64,000 bases of DNA, from positions 12,707,785 through 12,771,784 of the forward strand of contig OZ038482.1 in the NCBI GenBank assembly GCA_964036315.1, written 5' to 3'. The DNA comes from Acanthosepion esculentum (taxonomy: Eukaryota; Mollusca; Cephalopoda; Sepiida; Sepiidae). A model generated the notes under the pieces. It ran no database searches and had not been told where the DNA came from. It saw only the letters and a list, made by a program, of their open reading frames with translations. The position numbers were made by a program, and so were the translations under genes. Positions 32,930-42,613 of this stretch are shown piece by piece; the first letter of the stretch is position 1; each line of letters starts with the position of its first letter.

Positions 32930-33545
32930 CCGTGTCCCTTCAGGACGTAGGCGATTATGGTTCTCCACTTCTCCCTATCCCTTGTAGCTCTCAATAAGTT
33001 TCGTCCCTCTGCCGCCTCCTCCAGTCCACGTTCTGTCATCCACTTGCTTAAGCCCGCCAGGCATGTCATGCGTTGCTTTCCCTTGTCTCTCTTTCCCTCT
33101 ATTCGACCCGTGAGTATCAGATTCTCCAAGTACTCCTTTCTCACAATGTCTCCCAGAAATTTCAACTGCCCCTTCCTGATGTTAGTATAAGCTTCCTCCT
33201 TGTTTGTATCCTCTCTAAGACCTCATCGTTGCTCACACGCCCGGTCCATGTTATCCTTAGCATCCTTCTGTAGAACCATACCCCCGTTGCCACGAGTCTC
33301 TTCTTCATCTTTGAGGAGACCGCCCAACATTCGATGCCGTAAAACAGGACAGATGTCACGCAGCAGCTCAGTAATCTTTGTTATCAAAGAAATCCTCCTG
33401 TCTCGCAATTCACTGTCCAGGCTTTGGACTGCATCCTTGGCCATCCCAATACGTCTTCGGATCTCAGTGTCGCACTTGCCGCCCCCCGTCAAAACACTTC
33501 CCAGATATTTAAACTTCCGCACCTGCTTGATTTTAGTGATACGAA
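32930..33545 (-). mobile_element. LINE-R reverse transcriptase C-terminal fragment, uninterrupted copy
   Basis: Read on the minus strand in three frames: 'FKYLGSVLTGGGKCDTEIRR' with 'RIGMAKDAV' (palm/thumb border), 'SVLFYGIECWAVSSKMKK', 'YRRMLRITWTGRVSNDEVL', then 'FLGDIVRKEYLENLILTGRI' and 'CLAGLSKWMTERGLEEA', ending at 'RATRDREKWRTIIAYV'. Frame shifts near 33365 and 33170 make it a pseudogene. It is the reference for locating the LTR insertion at 14682. Its upstream border at about 33545 is joined to a LINE-J-like sequence. Confidence 0.88.
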
Positions 33546-34030
33546 GACGAAATAGGAATAAAGATTGCGTACATATTGCAGATAGATAATAATTGATCTT
33601 TGACTTGAAGTAGTTAAGATTGTTGTGTTCGGGGAAGCACCCACATGGGAGTTTGTTCCACAAAGTAGCTGTTCAGCTTTCCGAGTGGAACGGTCTTTTT
33701 TTCCAAAGTGATACGTAAGGGATGAGGGTGATTCAGCCCCTTGGGGCGTAAAAAGGCGGGTCTTGGCAGGTGACACTAAAGAATGGAGGGAAAAAATAAT
33801 TCATTGCCTACATGGCCGCGTGGACGGTTTTGAACTCTGGGATATGATAATTGGGCAGTTTCAGCCCAGATATGACAGTAATACTTCATATTTGGTCAGT
33901 TCTGGTGCTTGGATAGCTGAAGTATGACAGTAGTCGGGTACTTGCTAGAGCAGAATAAAAAAAACGATCAATTTCCAGCATCTATAGCGATAGGTCGTAT
34001 AGATAAGTTCCACTTGAGGTCTGGGTTGAG
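33546..34030 (-). mobile_element. Second LINE lineage, C-terminal fragment
   Basis: The minus strand contains 'FTPQGAESPSSLTYHFGKK', 'STRKAEQ', and in another frame 'NKLPCGCFPEHNNLNYFK', the same architecture as 'WNSLPITCFPDSYNLQLFK' of LINE-J but clearly different. Farther upstream come 'ALASTRLLSYFSYPSTR' and 'LPNYHIPEFKTVHAAM'. Several stops and frameshifts. It is probably a sister family of LINE-J. Confidence 0.6.
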
Positions 34031-34066
34031 CTTTAGAGTAGTAAACGGGAGTTTTTATTTTATTTC

Positions 34067-35240
34067 ACCCCAAGCGATAATGCCACAAGACGCAAGGGGC
34101 TAGTGAGAGTGGGAGAGAATGAAAAGACATTAGTGATGAGAAAGGACAATAAAAGAAAAGGTATAAAAAAAAAAGAAGATGACGATTGACCTTACATTTA
34201 AATGTTTGAAGATTGTTTGTGGCAGGGAAGCAACAAACCGGAAGTGTGTCCCTCAGGTTAGAAGTGCGAGGAAAGAAATTATTAAATCTAGGTATTTTAA
34301 CAATAAAATAATGAGAGCTTGTAGCCAATCTAGTTGTACGCTTAAATTCATGCGGTCGAGGTACGAACAAAGCTGGATTAACCATTAAGCAAAATAAGCA
34401 CGTGGTTAGGGCATCAACGGAAGAGCGCCCCACTGAAATTGTAATGTTATGATGTTGTATGAACGAGGAGACAACTGACCCGCAGTGAATCTTTATTGCC
34501 ATTCTGATTGGTTAATAAGAGAATGATCCAAGGGAGATAATGAGGTTTTTATTTACTCAATACATCATATCAGCTCTCTTGAATAAGTTAGTATTACTAA
34601 TTAAATTAATGGGATTTAATTTTTGTGAAAAGGGGTAGACTACTTTCATGTTCGTTTCACATTATGCTACCCATATGTTTATGGGACACGCTAGTTTGTT
34701 GATTACACGATCACTTCTGGTCACAGTTCTGTTAGAATCTGGTTGTGGCTCATGTGACAGTGGCTGCTCAGCTATGATCGGTTCTTTCTTGGCTGACGTT
34801 GTTCTGAGATGGAACTGATGATCAGCCTCTCTTGATGGTCAAATGTGCCTTCAGTTCCTTCTATATTTATTTCCAGTTAGTGTTTCCACATTGCATGTTC
34901 TCGGTTGATATCCTTTTTCCACTACTCACCAAGACTCCATACTAGTATATTTAACTCGCAGATGTAGGGCGGCCCGAAAATCTTTTAAGTGCTTAGCAGC
35001 CCCTATGGGTTTTAATCCGGCCCTGGGTAGGAAGGAGGAGATCTCATTAGAAGAACTGCCATGAAAAGATTTATAGAAAAAAAAAGATAAGCTACTTCAC
35101 GGCGGTGGATGTCAGGTCAGGACTGCTAACATAACAGACCCTTCTTTGGAATTTATCTATCGAGATATATGCCTGGAGCACAAACCCCATATTGCAGCAA
35201 TATTCAAAAGCACGGGCGAATGATTCTGGGAATAAATATT
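34067..35240 (-). mobile_element. LINE-J fragment interrupted by a hAT-type MITE
   Basis: 34067-34367 gives, on the minus strand, 'SSHYFIVKIPRFNNFF' and 'SNLRDTLPVCCFPATNNLQ' followed by the tail CTTGGGGTGAAATAAA. Upstream coding sequence resumes at 35034-35240 (the NCYNE/FYKYF equivalents, the Y-LEILDKIQR region). Removing the insert 34368-35025 plus one 8 bp duplication restores the order seen in the copy at 18413-19250. Confidence 0.85.
34368..35025. mobile_element. hAT-type MITE, 658 bp
   Basis: Left end CAAAGCTGGATTAACC and right end, inverted, CAGGGCCGGATTAAAACC. Flanking octamers are GGTACGAA (34360-34367) and GGTAGGAA (35026-35033), one mismatch: the 8 bp duplication typical of hAT. 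CAGGGCCGGATT-type ends resemble Zaphod/Tip100-like hAT elements. No transposase remains. It sits inside a LINE-J fragment, so is younger than that LINE insertion. Confidence 0.85.
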
Positions 35241-35241
35241 A

Positions 35242-35480
35242 TACTTTGAATTCGGACGAGTATCCTCATGTGTGGCTGACCACATATGGAGAGAAAAGGG
35301 AGATCACCGCCCTCTGTGGGATCAGGTTGAGATCATAGACAAAGAACATCATTGGAAAATTCGTAAACTTAAGGAATCAGCATATATGCTAGGCCACAAA
35401 AATCTCCTGAGCCGACCAAGCATAGAAATGAAAACAATATGGGAACCAGTAATAAGGAGTGCCAGAGAAAAGCGATAATA
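35242..35480 (+). pseudogene. Penelope-like element, C-terminal GIY-YIG endonuclease fragment
   Basis: The frame 35272-35478 reads 'DHIWREKGDHRPLWDQVEI', 'IDKEHHWKIRKLKESAYML' and 'LSRPSIEMKTIWEPVIRSA', then stops. This is the end of the GIY-YIG endonuclease of Penelope-like elements: the H.W.....H...W..V.I..KE....RK.KE..Y pattern and S.PS.E....W.P. The reverse transcriptase and the GIY and YIG motifs lie beyond the 5' break at about 35242, where a LINE-J fragment starts on the other strand. Downstream, at 35618, are the family's tail sequences, which ties the tails in this window to Penelope elements. Confidence 0.75.
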
Positions 35481-35617
35481 ACGACAAAATTGCAATATGA
35501 GCTCTGGTAAAAAAAACATAACGATAACAGCAAAGATTGTAATATGAGCACTGGTAAAAATTGTTGCTGAAGATATTAGGTTTATAATACCCAGAAATTC
35601 ATACACAGATGTCCTCA
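35481..35617 (+). other. Probable PLE 3' untranslated region
   Basis: Between the endonuclease stop codon and the tail. Two near-copies of GCAATATGAGCTCTGGTAAAA (35491 and 35539 areas) form a short tandem repeat. Confidence 0.5.
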
Positions 35618-35910
35618 AGGACACATGGCACAGTGGATAAAGGCGTTAGTTAGATCCAGTGACAGGACGAAACAGTTCAATAACTGGTTAAGGCAGTGGA
35701 GAACTTTGAGAGGGGAATTAACAGTTGATAACTGACATCCATTAGACATGGCACGTGAAACTAGAACAGTCTACCCCAGTGAGCGAAATAAAGGGTTCAG
35801 TTCGACATTCCAACCACCTGAAGAAGGCCGGAGAGTACAACGGCCGAAACGTTGTGATAAACATGGCGACAAAGATGAGGACAATAGTCCGAATAATGTA
35901 AATAATCCTC
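35618..35910 (+). mobile_element. tRNA-like head plus Penelope-type tail
   Basis: Starts GTCCTCAAGGACACATGG, followed by an A-box-like GGCACAGTGGATAAAGGCG and a B-box-like CAGTTCAATAACTGG, then the body (AACTAGAACAGTCTACCCC, AGTGAGCGAAATAAAGGG) and the core CCTGAAGAAGGCC-spacer-GGCCGAAACGTT, then AAGATGAGGACAATAGTCCG and AATAATGTAAATAA. The same order is seen at 61820-62133. Unlike the foldback copies it lacks the inverted tail on its left side. Confidence 0.75.
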
Positions 35911-36279
35911 ATCTTCATTGTTCAGATCACGAGAGTTTGGTCAGTTCACTTCGGATTTTTCAAACATTTGTGATTAAATTTTGCCATTTTCCACAAGTTG
36001 TTGTTTAGATTACTACAATTCCTGTAAGTTGGCAAAATTTTATTACCTTAAGAATTCTTAGCGATTAGCTAAACAATTGATGTGGCTGTAGTTCGAAACT
36101 TTAGTATTATTAGATAATCTCTTCAACTTAAGCCGTCGTTAATCCGTTCTTCTGGAAATACCATATGGCTTTTATTGATTATTGATATCAAATATTGTCA
36201 ACTGTAAAGATACACTTGAGAATTATCTTTCACTTTATCGATTTCTACTTGTAGTTAATATTTGAGAATTATTTTAAAA
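35911..36279. other. Unassigned DNA
   Basis: No recognised element. Confidence 0.5.
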
Positions 36280-37165
36280 TTCATTTTGTATTGCTTTTTC
36301 TGGAAATATTCTGAACATAAATATCGCGTTCCTTGTTACTTTGTCTTTGACGAACCCACACTGTCCTTATCCTATTTTTGTTCTGATTCTGCTACGCGCT
36401 CTGTTCGTCAGAATTCGGATGATAAGTTTTGTTATATGGCTCATTAAGCTGATTGTCAGATGGAGTTCATATTCGTTTGCATCTGGCTTCTTAAGCAGTG
36501 CTATGAAAATAGATCTACTTAGCTCCTCCGGTATATCACCACTGTTGTAGATTTCATTTATTATTTCTGTGATATTATTTATGTCGAAATCGTCTAAGGC
36601 TTCCAGCATCTTTATTACAATTCCGCCTGGCCCTGCCGCTTTGTTTCTGTTCAATCTGTTCACTGCAGCTTCTACTTCGGTTTTTAATATTTCCGGTTCA
36701 TCGATATTTCTGTGTATTGCCGGTTATTTTTCTTTCCTTAATATCAGCGTTCCGTGCTTGGATTTTAAGCAGTCTATTGATGAGCCTGCCTTTTGTCTTG
36801 TTAGTTTGCTTATTTTTTATGTATGTTTGTTTGTTTTATCTGTGTTACTCAATCTTTCTATTTCTGTACATTTTTTTCGTTGAGCCATTTCTCTTTAGCC
36901 TGCCTGCATTTGTTCGTTATTTCTTTGTGTAGTGTTCTATATCCTGTTCCGTGTCTTGACACTGTTTTTTTTTGTCTCCTTTCGATCCTGTCGAGAATTT
37001 CATCTGTCATCCATTCATTTCTTTTTCTTCGTCTATTTTCCTTTGGGACGATCTCGATTGCTGGTGTTACTAAATCTTCTCTTTGGGTGTCCCACTTCGT
37101 GCTTCCATTTTCATTTTGTCCCCCGTATGTGCTCTTTAGACTCTCCATATATTTCTCCTTCGGAT
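36280..37165 (-). mobile_element. LINE-R reverse transcriptase, N-terminal palm region
   Basis: On the minus strand: linker 'RRRKRNEWMTDEILDRIERR' and 'CRQAKEKWLNEK' at 37148-36858, then after a decayed stretch 'VNRLNRNKAAGPGGIVIKML' (the NKA.GP.GI signature of non-LTR reverse transcriptase motif 1), 'SIFIALLKKPDANEYELH' and 'TISLMSHITKLIIRIL' (motif 2 region), then past a stop 'GQCGFVKDKVTRNAIF' at about 36360-36300. It ends before the catalytic aspartates. It may come from the same family as the C-terminal LINE-R pieces but is not joined to one here. Confidence 0.85.
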
Positions 37166-37323
37166 TTGGGTCTAGGAGCCTCGAAAGACGCTAAAGATTC
37201 TAAATTGATTGGTAGAAGCGAAGTTAAACTGTGTTCGTAATTTTCCCACGGGAATAAACGTCGCTCAGCATGATGAATTCATAAGAATAAGAATCTCTAT
37301 GATAAACTATAAAATAAAAATAT

Positions 37324-37325
<2 letters not shown>
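37166..37325. other. Unassigned DNA
   Basis: Short unique segment before a (TA)n array. Confidence 0.4.

Positions 37326-37387
<62 letters not shown>
37326..37387. repeat. (TA)n microsatellite
   Basis: About 31 TA units. Confidence 0.98.
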
Positions 37388-37389
<2 letters not shown>

Positions 37390-37796
37390 TGATGCTTGTT
37401 TCATTAAATAATATAGACAAGTTTTGTCTATTTCTTTTACCTAAATTATTTTCATATCGCCTGATAAGCTTAATAACATTATCATTAAAAGAAGAAAGAA
37501 AATCACAATATTGATACATATTTTTTAATCCTATCTAAGCTTTCGGCTTATATAAGCCATTATCAAAGATGACAATTACAATACAATATATTAAACAATA
37601 CACGGACAAAACAATAATGATAATCTGTTTACGAGAAGCTGGAAGCGAAAATCTCACCGCAGCTCATGACGTCACACATGACCGCGCGAGAGTGAAACGT
37701 GAAGTATTAAGTATTGGAAGTCGTTAGTATAAACCAATGGCTTGTTATGAATTATAGTCATTTAAGAATATTTGTGGAGATTTCATAGTTTACTTT

Positions 37797-37799
<3 letters not shown>
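37388..37799. other. Unassigned DNA between (TA)n arrays
   Basis: Contains AAGCTTTCGGCTTATATAAG, a small palindrome-like motif at 37537-37556. No family recognised. Confidence 0.4.
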
Positions 37800-37857
<58 letters not shown>

Positions 37858-37871
37858 TATATCATATTTTC

Positions 37872-37930
<59 letters not shown>
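37800..37930. repeat. Two (TA)n arrays
   Basis: 37800-37855 and 37879-37929, separated by a 22 bp spacer with TCATATTTTC. Confidence 0.97.
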
Positions 37931-37933
<3 letters not shown>

Positions 37934-37949
37934 TATTCAGGCTGACCAA

Positions 37950-38412
37950 AAAGTGTCAATGTGGCGGAGTTAGTTGAGTTAGTCAAACAGTACGCTCATC
38001 TGGTTACCGATGGCGGAATTTTGATAGACCTTGATGCACAAGAGCGCATTGCCAAAAAGAACTGTGTCAGTTTTTGTGCTCGACAAGCTCACGCGCAAAA
38101 TTTGTCGGTGCACAAAGGGCACACTGATGAAAGCACTAAATTCCTTAGGGATTAAACCTCAACGAATAATTAAAGGTTTAGGTTATTTCATGTGGGGCAT
38201 ACTGTTGCCCCGCCAGAGGACTGTGCAGATGTAACGTCGCGTGATTTAATCACAAAAGACTATATCATCCGAGGATGGCGTAGGACCAAGGTGGCCGTAT
38301 ATGAGATCCCTGACTATATTCTCGGAGAGCACTTAGGGGTATATCTAATGCAGTATGGCCAATTAGTGAATGTTACTCCAGAATATGAGATGGGTGAGTA
38401 GGGGTTTGAATT
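37950..38412 (+). pseudogene. ORF1/gag-like remnant of a non-LTR element
   Basis: Three overlapping frames (37961, 38031, 38192) together give '[19 protein letters not shown]', 'QERIAKKNCVSFCARQAHA' and 'DYIIRGWRRTKVAVYEIPDY', then 'LGVYLMQYGQLVNVTPEYE' before an amber codon at 38398 where tryptophan would fit ('GE-stop-GFELMIDRET'). The last part resembles the RRM-like segment of ORF1/zinc-knuckle proteins encoded by non-LTR retrotransposons ('V.VY.IP..I..E.L...L..YG.LV.V'). The zinc knuckles are not present. Frameshifts at about 38150 and 38200. The family assignment is tentative. Confidence 0.45.
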
Positions 38413-38660
38413 GATGATAGACCGGGAAACAGGAATAAGGAAGGGAGTTCCACAGGCGAGAGGTGCGAGACATGAAGCTATTGGAGTAGAAAAGACGTCT
38501 ACATCTAACAGTTTCAACAGTGAAGGGGTGGGAACGGGATGCCTGCCTTGTAGGACGCTTAAATTCATGCGGCCTGGGAACCAGCGAAAGCAGCTAATCG
38601 GAGCAATTACCGTGAAAGTATTTGTAAAAAAGACAGAGCGAGGCAACGGCAGAATCTATG
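38413..38660 (-). mobile_element. LINE-J fragment
   Basis: The minus strand reads 'SVFFTNTFTVIAPISCFRWF', then 'SLLKLLDVDVFSTPIASC' and 'LAPLACGTPFLIPVS', aligned with the frame of 17930-18130. It lacks the tail; its 3' end is fused to the ORF1-like remnant at 38412. Confidence 0.8.
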
Positions 38661-38840
38661 TAATGTTAAGCCTGGAAGTCATTCTATTCTCTCTGAGCTA
38701 AAAAAAAAATAATAAAATAAATAAAGACTTTCGTTTCTAAGCACTGGAAACATATTGGTTATGTAAGAAATTTCTTCAGGTTCATGCCTTGCTTCCTCTT
38801 TAGGATTACGTTTTCGGTTCCTTTTAAAGTCATTCACTCC
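38661..38840. other. Unassigned DNA
   Basis: A-rich segment then unique sequence leading into a LINE tail. Confidence 0.4.
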
Positions 38841-38912
38841 CAGTAACCCGTTTCGTCTTAGTGATATTTTCGCCTTGCTAGGGATGAAATTTTTAATATA
38901 TATATATATATG
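38841..38912 (+). mobile_element. LINE-J tail and (TA)n
   Basis: CCCAGTAACCCGTTTCGTCT then TTTTCGCCTTGCTAGGG and ATGAAATTTTTAATATATA: a plus-strand LINE-J tail whose A-run became a (TA)n tract. Confidence 0.65.
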
Positions 38913-39009
38913 TATTAATCATATCATCCCAATATTAATTTTGTTCAGCATCTGTATTTCTTTTACTCGGCTTTTACACATCACTGCAATAATCTGGCTT
39001 AATCTTTCG

Positions 39010-39420
39010 GAAAAGATTACGTTGTAATCACGCGTCTGATTGGCACGAGATTTCGTCACATTGTGATGTTGTCAGTACGCTGCATGGCGGTTTTAAGAAA
39101 ATTAAACATGCATTGAATTCTGTATCAGGTGACATTGACCAGGAAAGCAACACAAGTCGAGAGTCAGAAGAACTGAGGCGAAAAAGAAGAATCTGAATGC
39201 AATTTTTTTGATAATTTATTGGGACGACATTGTCGAAAGGGTAAATGAAACAAAGTCCCATAGTAAAAAAAGGATTTGGACATATTTGTTGCCATATATC
39301 TTCAGGAAAATAGTGACAAATTTAAGGAATATGAAGCGAAGGCCTGGAAAAGGTGTCCAGATTCGGATTAAGAGAAAGTAACTGAAAATAAATCAAAGTA
39401 TAACTCTGTTGGATGGATCA
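39010..39420 (+). pseudogene. Possible hAT/ZMYM-type transposase fragment
   Basis: The plus strand reads 'HEISSHCDVVSTLHGGFKKI', then 'ALNSVSGDIDQESNTSRES' and after a frame change 'IIYWDDIVERVNETKSH' and 'YEAKAWKRCPDSD'. The W-D-D-I-V-E-R-V-N-E-T segment resembles 'W..IL.R.N.TS..LQ' of hAT-derived transposases and zinc-finger MYM-type proteins, from memory. Stops at 39196 and elsewhere. No catalytic residues can be placed. Confidence 0.35.
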
Positions 39421-39439
39421 GATGAAGAGATTGTAGTGG

Positions 39440-39838
39440 ACGAAAACGCGGATCTTTGCGAGAGATCACATTTTTAAATGTGTCCGCTGAAATGCAAAGT
39501 AGAAAGATATAGACCGTTTATTACTGTCAAACTCTCTGTCTCGGCAGAGAGGAACCTGGACAAGGCTTTGCCGAAGGGCAAAGTTTCGTCCGGGGAGGTA
39601 GACAGACCCTGAACCCGTTTATACAGGTTCGAAGGGAATATTTTTGGCCGAGCCTACAGGCTCGGATAACCCACGATAAACTCGGCCTTGTGCCACATAC
39701 GACCCACGCGTGGGGGGCGTTAAATATAATGCAAAGTAGAAAGAGAACGAGAAAAGAAATCGCCCAGTATTTATAGTGTAGGGAGAGCGACCTCTAGTGA
39801 CAATTAGGAAATTAAGGAGGAGCTAACTCCGGCAAGAT
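39440..39838 (-). mobile_element. LTR-T fragment with nested SINE
   Basis: From GAAAACGCGGATCTTTGCG to GGAGCTAACTCCGGCA; on the minus strand this is the 5' part of LTR-T with TATA-like CACTATAAATACTGGGC (39768-39784). The U5-side half is missing. A hairpin-rich SINE is inserted at 39507-39727. Confidence 0.8.
39507..39727 (+). mobile_element. Hairpin-rich SINE, copy 3, with 16 bp target duplication
   Basis: Flanked by AATGCAAAGTAGAAAG at 39491-39506 and 39728-39743, a perfect 16 bp direct repeat present once in other LTR-T copies. Hairpins: CTCTG...CAGAG, GAACC...GGTTC, GCCGAGCCTACAGGCTCGG. Then CGGCCTTGTGCCACAT and CCCACGCGTGGGGGG. Relative to the LTR it is in the opposite orientation to copy 2, so the two insertions are independent. 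Confidence 0.88.
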
Positions 39839-39965
39839 AATGCTTAACAAAAGTGAAAAGTTCAAGATGGAAACATTTCTTCTTGTTCTGAACTTCCTAA
39901 ATTATGAACGAATTGGAAATCTGTTTTCATTTGAAGAATGAAAACAATTGGTTCTGATTGATTTG
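39839..39965. other. Unassigned DNA
   Basis: Short unique segment. Confidence 0.4.
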
Positions 39966-40260
39966 TTTAACGGCATATCAACACCTTATGGGTCATTTAA
40001 TGCCGAAATTTAATTGAAATATTTTGAACACCATTTTATGGCTTCAACTACAAATGTATTGTTAGTCATTTTACTATAAATATATATTGTTGGTATTTTA
40101 CGTTAAATATGTATTATTGGTATTTTTATAGCCGGGATTCTAACAGGCGTTACCACCCCAGGCCAGGGTCGACCTGGTAACAACAGTAATTAAGAAGTGG
40201 TTCCACACTCCTCAAAACCGCCAATCTCTCGATCAGCGGCTTTGATGCCAGATGTGGTTC
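39966..40260 (-). mobile_element. MSR retroposon copy
   Basis: Minus-strand element with 5' part GAGGAGTGTGGAACCACTTC, GGTAACGCCTGTTAGAATCC, a short decayed minisatellite of AATATATATTTATAG-like units, and the 3' end CGGCATTAAATGACCC-AAGGTGTTGATATGCCG, a hairpin flanking an AAACAAATC tail. Confidence 0.75.
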
Positions 40261-40371
40261 ATACAATTAGTTCTGATGAACTCAACAAAAAGTGTGAACA
40301 TCTGACTGATGTGTATCAAGAAGACTTTGATTATGTTCATCTAAATACCCGCTAAATGTTACTTCTTTTTT

Positions 40372-40596
40372 TTAATCAAGGCGATATTGCCACTAAGACG
40401 CCGGGGGTTACTGAGGGTTAAAGAGAATAAGAAGAATTTATTGAGGAGAAATGACAATAAAAGAATAAGATTCAGGAAGACAGAAGACGGTGACTGACAT
40501 GGAATTTAAATTTTTGAAGATCGTATGTGGCTGGAAAGCAAAAAACTGGAAGAGAGTTCCACAGGCGGGAAGTGCGAAAAAGAAACTATTATCTGT
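40372..40596 (-). mobile_element. LINE-J 3' fragment
   Basis: Minus-strand tail AGTAACCCCCGGCGTCTTAG, GGCAATATCGCCTTGAT, A-run; upstream coding traces FRTSRLWNSL and AFQPHTIFKNLN equivalents. Upstream it is joined to a Penelope-type tail at 40597. Confidence 0.75.
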
Positions 40597-40715
40597 CTAT
40601 ATATCTGAGATGAGGTATTATGATTACTTGCATTCGAAATTCTAATCACCTGAAGGCCGGAGCGTACAACGGCTGAAACGTTGTGAATATGGCAATGAAG
40701 ATGAGGATAACAGAG
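40597..40715. mobile_element. Deleted foldback element (Penelope-type tails)
   Basis: Left end CTGTCTATATATCTGAGATG with AGGTATTATG as in 61696, then a truncated body, CACCTGAAGGCCGGAGCG, GGCTGAAACGTTGTGAATAT and AAGATGAGGATAACA. Only about 50 bp of the interior remain, and no tRNA-like head. Confidence 0.65.
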
Positions 40716-42087
40716 TCTTGACAAAAGGATATAAATTGACAGCCGTGAGGCAGAAAAGGAGAAGGAACCGCCATACTGGCTATGAGAATCGGGTTTCGAA
40801 TCTCATCATGGCCGATTACTTTTTTGATGATATCATCCTGGGAGAAATGATCCTGGTGTGCGGAATTGTTGAGACGTGCCTGATAACAGTATCATGGTTT
40901 GGCCGAAGTGAAATTGGGAAGATGAAACTTTGAAAGATGCCGAACGTTGTGTTAATAGGTTTTGAAAACCTTGATTGGCAAGAAAAAGTGAGTATATAAA
41001 AAAAATAAAAAAAATCCCCCACCAGCGGTCTAGATCACTCGTGGGGATGTGTCGGCCTGTAAGAAACGAATTATAACTAAAATTATTAAGAAGTGAATTG
41101 TACCATCTGCCGCAAGCGGGGATAGCGTCATCTTTGGCTGTACCATCTCTGCCTGTCTGATGTACCAATTACTTATAATTTATGTTGAAATGTTTGTACT
41201 TTTCAGTCATTATTTGGGCTGAATAATTCTCGCTTTACAGTGTCGCACCTCCAAAAATTTATTTTTTTTTTTTTTTAGATATTTTCCCGTAGACGGATGG
41301 ATGTAATCGGGATTAGAACATTAGATGCCATAACGTAAACAAAGGGTGTGCGTAGTTTCAGAAAAATAACAAAAAACCAGCAAATCAAAATTAAGTATTC
41401 AACGAGAATCTAAAATCTTGTTCAAGTTGAGTTTATCTCCACCGATATAAGCAGAGGAGAATTAGCATTTAGACGCTTAGCTGTATAGCGACAGAAGAAA
41501 GGTAACCACATCGACGGTCCAGGGGCGATATATCTGTACGACACACCGGCGCTGTAAAATTCCACTTAATACTCCCGGACGAGGAATTTGACACGAGAAC
41601 TAACGCTCCGCCGATAGATAATTGGATTTATTTGAAAGTACGAGCTTCGCATACTAAAACTAAATACGCTCCCAAAATGCTTACATGTGTGATTTATAAC
41701 CGATGCTTGCCGTTCCCACAAAGAATGAATTGTTCTGACAGGGATTCATCCTTCTTTTCCACATCGCCAGTGTCCCACCTAATAAATAATTGTTATTGTT
41801 TGTTCTATAAATCCATGTTTATTCATGTTTCTTCTGTAGTCAGAGGCATTCCTACTTCAGAGCCGATGAAGCAAGTGGTACCCCCCCCCCCAACAACAAC
41901 AGTATATTTTTTTCATTTACACCTTGAATTTGTTGAAAGGACCAATAAAAGTTTAATTTTGATAACCGTTTACATTCTTAATCCCATTGGCAGTGTAGCA
42001 GACCCCTGGACGGGGCGCGATATAACATAGTCTGTGCGCCCCAATAAGGGATAGATATCAAAAGAGGCCCACTAACGTTTTAAAAAT
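40716..42087. other. Unassigned DNA
   Basis: Frames at 40718-40933 and 41632-42030 show no recognisable domain. A short repeated phrase CTGTACCATCT occurs at about 41098 and 41139. A C-run at 41881-41891. Confidence 0.45.
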
Positions 42088-42099
42088 AAAAGACGTGAT

Positions 42100-42601
42100 T
42101 TGGTTTGTTTTGTTTTGTTTTACGGCATATCAACCTCAATGGGTCATTTAATGCCGACAACTTTTTTTTTCCTGGTAATATTATTGTTTTGTCAAAAATC
42201 TATTTATGGTAATATTTATTTTCCTCAAAATTGTATAGCTGATATTATTTTCAAAAACATATTGCTGGTATATTTTTTTTTTCAAAAACGTATTGCTGGT
42301 AATAGGTTTTTTCTTCAAAACTTTATTTCTGGTAATAATTTTTTTACAAAATATTTCTGGTATTAAAACCTATTTTCACACTTTCATAATGCTTTTTACC
42401 TCAGTTTCAGGGTTAACTATTTGCCCATAGCTGTGACCCTAACAGGTGCTACCATGCCGGGTCAGGGTGGACCTGGGAACACCAGCAATTAAGAGGTGGT
42501 TCCACGCTCCTCAAAGCCTCCTGAACAGAGGCCTTGCTCTTGGAAGTAGTTTATCGTCTTACCCTGGACGTGGATGTAGTTTATCGTCATACCCAGGACG
42601 G
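42100..42601 (-). mobile_element. MSR retroposon, complete copy with target duplication
   Basis: Flanked by the perfect 12 bp repeat TAAAAGACGTGA (42088-42099 and 42602-42613); the empty site TTAAAGACGTGAAATCTG occurs in a paralogous segment at 43406-43424. On the minus strand the order is AAGACGATAAACTACATCC, GGAGCGTGGAACCACCTC, GGTAGCACCTGTTAGGG, CAGCTATGGGCAAATAG, a minisatellite of TTACCAGCAATA..TTTTTGAA units (42200-42370), the hairpin CGGCATTAAATGACCC/GGTTGATATGCCG and the tail TAAAACAAAACAAAACAAAC. The A-rich tail and long duplication indicate retroposition. No open frame. Confidence 0.85.
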
Positions 42602-42613
42602 TAAAAGACGTGA

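Noticed and set aside
37307..37949. Tyr-Ile repeat frames in (TA)n arrays
   Set aside because: Artefacts of TA dinucleotides.
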